Below are positions 46,285-54,125 of a stretch of 58,989 nt of DNA, piece by piece (within the stretch, counting starts at the first letter, position 1; every line of letters begins with the position of its first letter). Made by a program: the position numbers and the translations under genes. The DNA comes from GCA-002728855 sp036340635 (GTDB taxonomy: Bacteria > Bacteroidota > Bacteroidia > Flavobacteriales > Flavobacteriaceae). The DNA lies in NCBI GenBank assembly GCA_036340635.1, contig JAYYYF010000033.1, forward strand, positions 1 to 58,989. Direction: 5' to 3'. The notes below the pieces were generated by a model. It saw only the letters and a program-made list of their open reading frames with translations, made no database searches and was not told the origin of the DNA.

Positions 46285-46803
46285 ATGATCAGGCACTTAT
46301 TTTTTCTAATTTCTACTCTTATTTTCTTTTCTTGTAATTCTTCACCAAAAAAAAATAAGGTTGAAACCTTAACTAAGGATTCAATTACATCTGCAAAATT
46401 TTCTGAGGTTAAATTTCTGAAAGAGTTTTCCGATGAGTTTATTATAAATAACGATCTTGATCAGTGGGTTGAATTTATTTCATTCAAGGAATCAATTGAG
46501 AGTATTTCAAATATGGATCCTAAAGGGATTACATTTTATCTTGATGAACTTGGGAAAAAGACAGAAGAGTTATTAGAATCATCAAAACCAAAAAGTTTTG
46601 ATGCGGCCCCAATAATTAGTAGGATCAAGGTTGTTCAGATGCAGGTAATGAAATGCAAGTTTTATTCAGAGAACCAGGAAAGCGAAAAATTAGAAAAGGC
46701 TTTAAAAAATTTGAATCAATATTATAATTTCTTGCTAAGTAGAATGATCTCATTTACTGAAGAAGTGGAAGCAATCCCTGAGGAAAAAGAAAATCAAGAA
46801 TGA
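46285..46803 (+). CDS. Small lipoprotein of unknown function
   Basis: 172 residues. The N-terminus MIRHLFFLISTLIFFSC ends in a lipobox Cys at residue 17, followed by a short Lys/Asn-rich linker. The rest is predicted helical and acidic, with PKGITFYLDELGKKTEELLESSK and a C-terminal QYYNFLLSRMISFTEEVE. No domain is recognised. The last 10 bases overlap the convergent helical-protein gene. It lies divergent from the K+ channel transcript across a shared region holding an inverted repeat and facing promoter boxes, which might link their expression (inference). Possibly an outer- or inner-membrane-anchored periplasmic protein. Confidence 0.7.
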   Translation: MIRHLFFLISTLIFFSCNSSPKKNKVETLTKDSITSAKFSEVKFLKEFSDEFIINNDLDQWVEFISFKESIESISNMDPKGITFYLDELGKKTEELLESSKPKSFDAAPIISRIKVVQMQVMKCKFYSENQESEKLEKALKNLNQYYNFLLSRMISFTEEVEAIPEEKENQE

Positions 46804-47234
46804 AAGACTAATGTTTTGTCTTTTAAATGATTCTTATTTGTGTTAATTGAATCAAGGATTTGCACAAAGTGTTCATTTAAAACCTCGGAAATATTAGATT
46901 TATCAATTATTTCTTTATATAATTCAACAAGTTTATTATCTATGTTTATAATTAGTTCAGAAGGATCTTTTTTTAACTTGTTGAATGGTGATGTAATTAT
47001 TTTTTCAAGATTTATTTTTTTAATCATTATGTTTTCAGTTTCAAAATTGTAAAGTCTAAGAAGAGCCATTATATCTTGACAGAATCTATTTCTATTTGTT
47101 GAAGTTTTATTTAAAAAACGTTTATATTCTGGGTATGGGCTTTTATCGGCCGCTTTTAAATATTCTAACCTAGAATTGTTAAGAGTATTTAAAATTTTTT
47201 CTAGAAGGATATTAATTTGATATTCTTTCCTCAA
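46794..47234 (-). CDS. Four-helix-bundle protein, DUF2383/PA2169-like
   Basis: 146 residues from TTG at 47234; no ATG lies between this codon and the upstream stop at 47244-47246. The N-terminal LLEKILNTLNNSRLEYLKAADKSPYPEYKRFLNKTSTNRNRFCQDI has the layout of the DUF2383/PA2169 ferritin-like bundle (start helix, 'NxR-x-Y-x-x-A' and a charged second helix). The second half is helical with FNKLKKDPSELIINIDNKLVELYKEIID. Members of this family appear in stress-related clusters of unknown role. The assignment rests on pattern resemblance only. It overlaps the lipoprotein gene by 10 bases tail to tail. Confidence 0.6.
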   Translation of the reverse strand: MRKEYQINILLEKILNTLNNSRLEYLKAADKSPYPEYKRFLNKTSTNRNRFCQDIMALLRLYNFETENIMIKKINLEKIITSPFNKLKKDPSELIINIDNKLVELYKEIIDKSNISEVLNEHFVQILDSINTNKNHLKDKTLVFHS

Positions 47235-47386
47235 TTTTTTTCTTTAAAAACAAATCTAGATAATTATTTAAGTGCTTTTCTCCCCGTTCAAATCTTCTAT
47301 TAACAATTTATTCACATAACATTTGAGTTGAAAATAGAAGACTTGTTTAAAAAATCATTATCTTTAAGTAAAAGCTTGATTGACAG

Positions 47387-47851
47387 ATGGGTATAAAAAG
47401 TTTTCAAGGCCAGAGAATAAAACTTTCTAGAAAGATAGATAAAAATATTACTGTTGGTGATATAATGTCTCGTGATTTGGTCACATTTTCTCCAGATGAT
47501 TCTATCCATGATGTAATGTCATGTTTTATAAAATATAAGATATCTGGAGGGCCAATCGTGGATAAAGCTGGCAGACTTGTTGGTATTATTTCAGAGGCAG
47601 ATTGTATGAGGGAAATATCAGATAGTAGATATTTTAATATGCCAATTTTGGATAAATCAGTCAAGAGCTTTATGAGTTTTCCTGTGGAGACTGTCCAAGC
47701 TTCAATGAATATTTTTGATGCAGCTTCAAAGTTCTTTAAAACAAGTAAGCGAAGATTTCCAGTAATGGATAAAGGTCGTTTAGTTGGACAACTTAGCCGA
47801 AAAGATATTGTCATTTGTGCTCTTCAGATGAAGAGTCAAACATGGAGATAG
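47387..47851 (+). CDS. Stand-alone CBS-domain pair protein
   Basis: 154 residues. Two CBS motifs fill most of it: VGDIMSRDLVTFSPDDSIHDVMSCFIKYKISGGPIVDKAGRLVGIISEADC (residues about 22-74) and VKSFMSFPVETVQASMNIFDAASKFFKTSKRRFPVMDKGRLVGQLSRKDI (about 93-145). CBS pairs bind adenosyl nucleotides and regulate partner proteins. There is no catalytic domain and no membrane span, so it is a cytoplasmic sensor or regulator. The partner is unknown. Its stop is five bases from the convergent tRNA-binding-domain gene. Confidence 0.88.
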   Translation: MGIKSFQGQRIKLSRKIDKNITVGDIMSRDLVTFSPDDSIHDVMSCFIKYKISGGPIVDKAGRLVGIISEADCMREISDSRYFNMPILDKSVKSFMSFPVETVQASMNIFDAASKFFKTSKRRFPVMDKGRLVGQLSRKDIVICALQMKSQTWR

Positions 47852-47856
47852 ATGTT

Positions 47857-48207
47857 TTAATGAATTTTTGACCCTATTTCAACATCCTGGTTTTCTGGAA
47901 AAATAAAAGAAGCTTTTCCTTTTTTGTCTTTTGCTATAAGAATGATGCCATCAGAACTCAAGCCATCTATTTTAAATGGCTTTATATTAGATAAAACCAC
48001 AACTTTTTGACCAATAATTTTTTTAAAATCTATTTTAAAACTTTTCCTTGAAACTATATTTAAAACAGTTTTTTTCACATCGACTTTAAAAGAAAGTAAA
48101 TTTTTATTTGGAATATTTTTAAACGAAATAATTTGACCAATTAAAATATCTAGACTGTCAAATTTTTCAAATGGAATATCTTTTTTTGGGAGGTCATTAT
48201 TTTTCAA
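47857..48207 (-). CDS. metG: tRNA-binding domain, detached C-terminal part of methionyl-tRNA synthetase
   Basis: 116 residues from TTG at 48207; no ATG in frame. The fold is the EMAPII/Trbp tRNA-binding domain found at the C-terminus of bacterial MetG: IPFEKFDSLDILIGQIISFKNIPNKNLLSFKVDV, then IIGQKVVVLSNIKPFKIDGLSSDGIILIA. In the related flavobacterial enzymes it is fused to the catalytic part, and 559 plus 116 residues match that length. Here the frame breaks just after the EKLK of metG, with a four-base overlap (TTGA). One extra A in the A-run at 48208-48212 would restore one protein. Real split, lesion, slippage or assembly error cannot be distinguished from this sequence. Confidence 0.75.
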   Translation of the reverse strand: MKNNDLPKKDIPFEKFDSLDILIGQIISFKNIPNKNLLSFKVDVKKTVLNIVSRKSFKIDFKKIIGQKVVVLSNIKPFKIDGLSSDGIILIAKDKKGKASFIFPENQDVEIGSKIH

Positions 48208-49883
48208 CTTTTTAATTTTTCTAGTTGTTCAATGATTTTATCATCTTCAATTTTTTCAAATAAAAGTTCAGAAGTGTTTATTTGATGTCCACTTTTGATA
48301 AGAAAGGAATTTTCACTCACATGATCCCATTCAGAATTGATGTTCAATATTTTTTTCATTTTAACCGAAGTAAAAGGTAAAAGGGGTTCACACAATATGG
48401 CCAATCCAGCTGTGATTTGAATGCCAGTAAATATTATTTCTTTAACCCTTTCAGGGTTTTCTTTTACAAGTTTCCATGGTTCTTGATCGGCAAGATATTT
48501 ATTGCCAAGTCTAGCTAGGTTCATTAGTAAAGAACTAAATTCTCTAAAACTATAATTTTCTATTGCTTCCTCAAGTTTTGAAGGGAAAAGTTTAAGTTTA
48601 TCTAAAGCAATAATGTCATCTTTTGCGAGATTTTTTGAGGATGGTATTTTCCCTGAAAAGTATTTATGTGTCAAGACCAATATTCTATTAAAGAAATTAC
48701 CAAAGATTGCTACGAGTTCATTGTTATTCTTAGATTGATACTCTTTCCATGTAAAATCATTGTCTTTGTTTTCAGGAGTATTGGAAGCTAAAACATAGCG
48801 TAAAACATCTTGTTTGTCAGGAAAATCTAGCAAATATTCATGTAGCCAAACGGCCCAGTTTTTGGAAGTAGATATTTTAGATCCTTCTAGAGTTAAAAAT
48901 TCATTTGCTGGGACATTTTCTGGAAGGATATATTCGCCAGAACTATATAGCATAATGGGAAAAATTATACAATGAAATACAATGTTATCTTTTCCTATAA
49001 AATGAACTAATTTTGTTTCTTTAGATTTCCAGTAAGGGTTCCAATCAATATTATTATTTTCTGCCCATTCTTTTGTTGATGATATATAACCTATTGGAGC
49101 TTCAAACCAGACATAAAGAACTTTTTTGTCAGTTTGTTTTATGGGCAACGGGATACCCCAGTCTAGGTCTCTTGTAACGGCTCGGGCTTTTAAGCCATCC
49201 TTAATCCAGGATTTGACTTGCCCATAAACGTTGGGTTTCCAATCATTTTTATGACCTTTTAGAATCCATTCTTTGATAAAGCCCTCGTATTCATTGAGAG
49301 GCAAATACCAGTGTTTTGTTTTCCTTTTGATGGGAACACTTCCTGAGAGTGTTGATTTAGGGTTTATCAATTCTTCAGGACTCAGAGAGCTGCCACAAGA
49401 TTCACACTGATCCCCATAGGCTTCTTCTTTTTTACATATTGGACAGGTTCCTGTAATAAAACGATCAGCTAAAAATTGTGATTCTTCAACATCATATAAT
49501 TGTTCTGACTCTTTTTCAAAAAACTTGTTTTTTGATTTTAACAGATTAAAGAAATCCGATGCTGTTTTATGATGAATGGGGTATGAAGTTCTTGAATAGT
49601 TGTCAAATGAAATTCCAAAATTTTTGAAAGAATTACGTATTACTTTATCATATTTGTCAACAATCTCTTTGGGTGATTTATTTTCTTTTTTTGCTTTTAT
49701 GGAAATAGCTACTCCGTGTTCATCACTTCCGCAAATAAAAATAACATCTCTTTTTTTGCATCTCAAATAACGGCAATAAATGTCAGCAGGGACATAAACT
49801 CCTGCGAGGTGTCCAATATGTATAGGGCCATTGGTATATGGCAAGGCTGCAGTTACGGTATATCTTTTAGGTAATTTTGACAT
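48204..49883 (-). CDS. metG: Methionyl-tRNA synthetase catalytic part
   Basis: 559 residues. The class I signature is PYTNGPIHIGHLAG (HIGH motif); the zinc knuckle is CPICKKEEAYGDQCESCG; the KMSKS equivalent is GSKISTSKNWAVWL, a form usual in Bacteroidota. The anticodon-binding helical domain follows, and the reading frame ends at LEKLKS just before the linker to a C-terminal tRNA-binding domain that lies in the next frame (47857-48207). It aminoacylates tRNA-Met. Catalytic function should be retained without the tail, which dimerises and aids tRNA binding. The ATG at 49883 gives the standard start (KLPKRYTVTAALPYTNG). Confidence 0.93.
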   Translation of the reverse strand: MSKLPKRYTVTAALPYTNGPIHIGHLAGVYVPADIYCRYLRCKKRDVIFICGSDEHGVAISIKAKKENKSPKEIVDKYDKVIRNSFKNFGISFDNYSRTSYPIHHKTASDFFNLLKSKNKFFEKESEQLYDVEESQFLADRFITGTCPICKKEEAYGDQCESCGSSLSPEELINPKSTLSGSVPIKRKTKHWYLPLNEYEGFIKEWILKGHKNDWKPNVYGQVKSWIKDGLKARAVTRDLDWGIPLPIKQTDKKVLYVWFEAPIGYISSTKEWAENNNIDWNPYWKSKETKLVHFIGKDNIVFHCIIFPIMLYSSGEYILPENVPANEFLTLEGSKISTSKNWAVWLHEYLLDFPDKQDVLRYVLASNTPENKDNDFTWKEYQSKNNNELVAIFGNFFNRILVLTHKYFSGKIPSSKNLAKDDIIALDKLKLFPSKLEEAIENYSFREFSSLLMNLARLGNKYLADQEPWKLVKENPERVKEIIFTGIQITAGLAILCEPLLPFTSVKMKKILNINSEWDHVSENSFLIKSGHQINTSELLFEKIEDDKIIEQLEKLKS

Positions 49884-49995
49884 TTTTACTTTTTGCTAAA
49901 GTAAAGAATTTAATTGTCTGAGCTTAAATTTAAAGTTTGTTATAAAAATAACAAATTGTTTAATTTTATTAATTTGCATCAATAATTAAATAATA

Positions 49996-50655
49996 ATGAA
50001 AACAATTGCAGCTAAAGTTTCTGAGTATGTTAAAACAAAACCCTACTTGTCAACAGCATTATCCCAAGGCATAATTAATTTAACTTCACTTGCAAGAAAA
50101 ATTCAACCTGATATTGAAAAGTCATTAAAAAAGCCAGCCAAAAGTGGAGCAATTGTTATGGCTTTAAAGCGTATTTCAGACACTGAAGAGTTTCTTTCTA
50201 CTCATAAGATTATAAATGTTTTAAAAAATTTAGGGGAAATCACAGTCCGTTCTTCTTTGAATGATTATTGTTTTAAGCTTTCTGAATCATTACTGTTGGC
50301 TCAATCAAAGTTTCTATCAGAGGTAAAAGATAGAAAAGATATTTTTTACACATCATCTAGAGGTGTAGGAGAATCTAATATTGTGGTGAGTGAGAATGTT
50401 TCACATTTAATAGATTCATTTTTTAAAAACGAGAGATGTATTGATAAGTTGGAGAATCTTTCCGCGATAACAGTTAAATTACCAAATGAAAACGTAACCA
50501 TTCCAGGCGTTTATTATTTTATTTTTCAGCGTTTGTCTTGGGAGGGTATTAACATTAATGAAGTTATCTCAACTTCAAATGAATTTACTATTCTAATGAG
50601 TGATGATTCAGTTAATGTTGCTTTTGAAGTAATTAAGAACTTAAAGTTTCTTTAG
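49996..50655 (+). CDS. ACT-like domain protein of unknown role
   Basis: 219 residues. The N-terminal half is helical (KTIAAKVSEYVKTKPYLSTALSQGIINLTSLARKIQPDIEKSL), somewhat like a winged-helix/HTH arrangement. The C-terminal part, with LSAITVKLPNENVTIPGVYYFIFQRLSWEGININEVISTSNEFTILMSDDSVNVAFEVIKNL, has the beta-alpha-beta pattern of an ACT domain as in aspartate kinase (GVxxxxFxxLxxxGINIxxISTSxxxxxxxV). No kinase part is present. It might be an amino-acid-responsive regulator. This is inference from shape. It is divergent from metG across 112 bases and overlaps the convergent mfd 3' end by 23 bases. Confidence 0.7.
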   Translation: MKTIAAKVSEYVKTKPYLSTALSQGIINLTSLARKIQPDIEKSLKKPAKSGAIVMALKRISDTEEFLSTHKIINVLKNLGEITVRSSLNDYCFKLSESLLLAQSKFLSEVKDRKDIFYTSSRGVGESNIVVSENVSHLIDSFFKNERCIDKLENLSAITVKLPNENVTIPGVYYFIFQRLSWEGININEVISTSNEFTILMSDDSVNVAFEVIKNLKFL

Positions 50656-53600
50656 AACTAGCTAAGGAGTTTAATATTCTATAAATTTCATTTACTGAAG
50701 TTATTTTTTTTATTATCATTAATAACCTTAATCCTTTACGGGTTTCTTTTTCACTAATTGATATTTTATTTGAAAGTGTTTTAACTTTGGTTAAAATATT
50801 TGAAAAGGTCTTGGATTTATAAAAAGTTGATTTTTTGTTCTTAATAAAAAAAGCAATACACTCCTCATTTTTAATTACTAGTCTTTCTATCCCAAGTTTT
50901 GAAGAAACCCATTTTAATCTCATTGTGCTTAAAAGTTCTTTCCCTTGTTTAGGGATTTTTCCAAATCTGTCTTCGAGTTTTTTTTGAAAATCTAAAAGAC
51001 TATCTTCTTCCTTTATCTTATTTAAATCTTTATAAATCTCAAGTCTTTCACTTGTCACACTTATATAATCATTTGGAAAAAGTAGTTCCATATCAGTATC
51101 AATCTGGACATCTTTAACAAATAGATTATCTAAACTTTTAGGTTCGTTTTTAATAAGAGATTTAAATTTTTCTTCTTTTATTTCCTCAATAGCTTCGTCA
51201 AGAATTTTTTTATAAGTTTCAAACCCCATTTGATTTATAAAGCCACTTTGTTCAGCTCCTAATAGATCTCCAGAACCTCTTATTTCAAGATCTTTTATGG
51301 CTATTTGAATACCTGAACCTAATTCAGAAAATTCTTCAATTGCCTTAATCCTTTTTTTGGAAATGTTTGACAGGCTACTGATTTGAGGTGTTATAAAAAA
51401 ACAAAAGGCTTTTTTGTTACTTCTTCCAACTCTTCCTCGCATTTGATGTAGATCGCTCAAACCAAATTTTTGAGCATCATTAATAAATATAGTGTTTGCA
51501 TTTGGAACATCTAATCCATTTTCAATTATTGTTGTTGCTACTAAGATGTCAAAATCACCATTAATAAAAGCTAAAAAATTTTTTTCCATTTTATTGCCAT
51601 CCATTTGACCATGACCAACTATTATTCTTGAATCAGGGACAAGTCGTTGGAGTAAACCAGAAATTTCAGTAATATTTTCTATTCGATTATGAATAAAAAA
51701 GATCTGCCCTCCTCTTTGAATTTCATAAATAATAGCATTTTGAATTAATTCTTCGTTAAATCTAATCACTTCACTTTCTATAGGGTATCGATTTGGTGGT
51801 GGAGTAGAAATAATCGACAAATCTCTAGCTTTCATTAAACTGAATTGCAGGGTTCTTGGTATAGGTGTTGCAGTTAGTGTTAGTACATCGACATTATTCT
51901 TTATGTCTCTTAGCTTTTCTTTAACTGAGACACCAAATTTTTGTTCTTCATCAACAATTAATAGTCCAAGATCTTTAAACTTAATTGATTTATTAACCAA
52001 TTGATGAGTGCCAATTATTATATCTATTTCACCTTTCTCAAGTTTATTTATAATTTCTGTTTTTTCTTTTAAGGATTTAAATCTATTTAGGTAATCTATT
52101 TTGACAGGAAATTTCTTTAATCTTTCTGAAAATGTGTTAAAGTGTTGAAAAGCCAATATAGTAGTTGGAACAAGAATGGCAACTTGTTTACTATCATCAG
52201 CACATTTAAAAGCAGCTCTTATTGCAATTTCTGTTTTCCCAAAACCAACATCACCACAAACTAAACGATCCATTGGACGCTCAATTTCCATATCGGATTT
52301 TATTTCATTTAAAGTTTTGATTTGGTCTGGTGTATCTTCGTAAATAAATGAAGCTTCCAATTCATTTTGAATGAAACTGTCTTGAGGAAATGCATGTCCT
52401 ATTTCTTGCATTCTTTTTGCATAAAGAAGGATAAGATTAAAAGCTATTTTCTTTATTTTATTCTTGGTCTTTTCTTTTAGGATTTTCCATGCTTTGGAAC
52501 CCAATTTGTAAATCCTAGGAGCCTGACCTTCTGCTCCACTATATTTAGTTATTTTATGTAAAGAGTGAATGCTTAGATATAAAATATCTCCTTCTCCATA
52601 AATTAGTTTTACGGTTTCCTGTTCTTTTTCATTTAGAATTATTTTTTTTAATCCACCAAATTTTCCAATACCATGATCTATATGGGTTACAAAATCTCCC
52701 AATTTCAAACTAGTTAGCTCTCTTAGCTTGAGTGATTTTTTGTTAAAAGAAGTTGATCTAGGGGTATATTTATAATATCTCTCAAAGATCTGATGATCAG
52801 TAAAACAAGCAATTTTTGATTCTCTGTCAATGAAGCCTTTGTATAAGGGTAAAACATGGGTTTTATAATTTACTGAAATTCTTATTTCTTCAAAAATTTC
52901 ATTTAGTCTTTTTTGTTGCTGAGAATTGATACAAAAAATAAAATTCAAATATCCGGAATTATGATTTTTATTTAGGATTTCAATTAGATGGTTAAAGTCT
53001 TTATTAATCGGAGGTTGTGGAACTTGCTTAAAATTTACAATACTATTTGGGATCAAAATTTCTGAATTATTTATTAGAAGGAGATTTCCTAGCTTTAAAT
53101 CGTTAATTAAATCATGTTTTTTGTCAATTAGTTTTTCAGTAAAACTCACATCTAAATTTAGCGTTTCAATTTCTTTGGATAGTATATCAAATTCGGTTAA
53201 AAGACTATCAAGATCATTACAAATGATTGTTGTTTTTTTGGGGATTAATTTCAGAATAGATTTTGTATTTTTTCGTGATGAGATTTTTGATAAATTGGGG
53301 ACTAATGCAATTTTTTCTAATTGTTTGATTGAAAGTTGGGTTTTTACGTCGAAACTCCTAATACTTTCTATTTTGTTTCCGTAAAATTCAATTCTATATG
53401 GATGTAGGTATGAAAAAGAAAAGATGTCTACTATTCCTCCTCTTATTGAAAAATCACCTGGTTCACAAACAAAATCAACTTTTTCAAAATCTTGGCTGAA
53501 TAGAAATTCAGTTAGAACCTCTAAATCTATTTCCTGCCTCTTTTTGATTTTCAAGGTTCTTTTTTGCAGAACATCCTGAGTAACTATTTTTTCATAAATC

Positions 53601-53977
53601 GCATCAGGATAAGTAATTATTATGTAGGGTTTTCTAGCAGTTGAAATTTTATTCAAAACTTCTGAGCGCATCAAAAGTTTCGAATTGTCTGGCACAGTAT
53701 TATTTGAATAAGGCCTTTTATAGGATGATGGAAATAAAAATATACTTTTTGACCCAAGGAAATTTTCAAGATCGTTTAAACAGTAGATTGCTTCCTCAAA
53801 ATTTTCTAAAATTAGAAGCATACTAATCTTTAAATCTAAAAATGCTGATGCAATTCTTATATTTAATCCAGAACCAACTACCCCTTTGATCTGTGTAGGA
53901 GAGGACTTTGAAAAGCATTTGGTTAGAGTCTTTTGAGAGTCTGTTTTATTAAAGGCATTAAAAAATTCTTCGATGAT
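50633..53977 (-). CDS. mfd: Transcription-repair coupling factor, probable non-AUG start
   Basis: Called here from an ATC at 53977, giving 1114 residues; the first in-frame ATG is only at 53821 (1062 residues). The 52 codons upstream of that ATG contain IKGVVGSGLNIRIASAF and lead straight into LLILENFEEAIYCLNDLE, which is the conserved UvrB-like N-terminus of Mfd. No ATG, GTG or TTG lies in the open stretch up to the TAA at 54005-54007. The helicase part is intact: GDVGFGKTEIA (Walker A), VDEEQKFG (DEEx), TLTATPIPRTLQ and QMRGRVGRSNKKAF, plus the RNA-polymerase-interaction and TRCF C-terminal domains. It removes stalled RNA polymerase and recruits UvrA. The 3' end overlaps the ACT-like gene by 23 bases. 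Confidence 0.85.
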   Translation of the reverse strand: MIEEFFNAFNKTDSQKTLTKCFSKSSPTQIKGVVGSGLNIRIASAFLDLKISMLLILENFEEAIYCLNDLENFLGSKSIFLFPSSYKRPYSNNTVPDNSKLLMRSEVLNKISTARKPYIIITYPDAIYEKIVTQDVLQKRTLKIKKRQEIDLEVLTEFLFSQDFEKVDFVCEPGDFSIRGGIVDIFSFSYLHPYRIEFYGNKIESIRSFDVKTQLSIKQLEKIALVPNLSKISSRKNTKSILKLIPKKTTIICNDLDSLLTEFDILSKEIETLNLDVSFTEKLIDKKHDLINDLKLGNLLLINNSEILIPNSIVNFKQVPQPPINKDFNHLIEILNKNHNSGYLNFIFCINSQQQKRLNEIFEEIRISVNYKTHVLPLYKGFIDRESKIACFTDHQIFERYYKYTPRSTSFNKKSLKLRELTSLKLGDFVTHIDHGIGKFGGLKKIILNEKEQETVKLIYGEGDILYLSIHSLHKITKYSGAEGQAPRIYKLGSKAWKILKEKTKNKIKKIAFNLILLYAKRMQEIGHAFPQDSFIQNELEASFIYEDTPDQIKTLNEIKSDMEIERPMDRLVCGDVGFGKTEIAIRAAFKCADDSKQVAILVPTTILAFQHFNTFSERLKKFPVKIDYLNRFKSLKEKTEIINKLEKGEIDIIIGTHQLVNKSIKFKDLGLLIVDEEQKFGVSVKEKLRDIKNNVDVLTLTATPIPRTLQFSLMKARDLSIISTPPPNRYPIESEVIRFNEELIQNAIIYEIQRGGQIFFIHNRIENITEISGLLQRLVPDSRIIVGHGQMDGNKMEKNFLAFINGDFDILVATTIIENGLDVPNANTIFINDAQKFGLSDLHQMRGRVGRSNKKAFCFFITPQISSLSNISKKRIKAIEEFSELGSGIQIAIKDLEIRGSGDLLGAEQSGFINQMGFETYKKILDEAIEEIKEEKFKSLIKNEPKSLDNLFVKDVQIDTDMELLFPNDYISVTSERLEIYKDLNKIKEEDSLLDFQKKLEDRFGKIPKQGKELLSTMRLKWVSSKLGIERLVIKNEECIAFFIKNKKSTFYKSKTFSNILTKVKTLSNKISISEKETRKGLRLLMIIKKITSVNEIYRILNSLASSKETLSS

Positions 53978-53988
53978 ATAAGTTTTTA

Positions 53989-53996
53989 CAAATATA
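53989..53996 (-). promoter_or_regulatory. -7 promoter element (TATATTTG) for mfd
   Basis: A perfect TAnnTTTG match on the minus strand. Eleven bases separate its G from the ATC at 53977, so only ATC at 53977 or 53974 can be a start codon downstream of transcription initiation and upstream of the conserved domain. Confidence 0.5.
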
Positions 53997-54015
53997 AATT
54001 CTAATTAGATTAGAA

Positions 54016-54025
54016 AGTCTAGACT
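54016..54025. promoter_or_regulatory. 10-base palindrome AGTCTAGACT in the mfd-dnaE spacer
   Basis: A perfect palindrome upstream of the mfd -7 box in the divergent mfd/dnaE intergenic region. A possible regulator site; no known consensus is matched. Confidence 0.3.
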
Positions 54026-54041
54026 GACTTAATTTAATTGA

Positions 54042-54060
54042 TATTAACTATCAGTTAATA
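54042..54060. repeat. Inverted repeat TATTAACT-ATC-AGTTAATA in the mfd-dnaE spacer
   Basis: Perfect 8-base arms around a 3-base centre, lying between the two divergent genes. It has the size of an operator site. In this AT-rich context chance cannot be excluded. Confidence 0.35.
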
Positions 54061-54125
54061 ACTAGTTGAAGATAGTATTCAGATTAAATTATCAAAGGTT
54101 TATTTTAGTGAAACAAATCATCTAA

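Noticed and set aside
48204..48214. Classic dnaX-type -1 slippery heptamer at the metG break
   Set aside because: The run has five A residues, not the A6G heptamer in the right phase, and no clear downstream stem-loop was seen; programmed ribosomal frameshifting is less likely than indel, transcript slippage or fission.
53121..53384. Long reverse-strand ORFs within mfd, dnaE, purF and other large genes
   Set aside because: They are shadows of real genes in other frames with no recognisable domains or plausible starts.
53933..53968. Out-of-frame ATG (MPLIKQ...) inside the upstream part of mfd as the real start
   Set aside because: It is in a different frame and stops after 11 codons, so it cannot start Mfd without a further frameshift.
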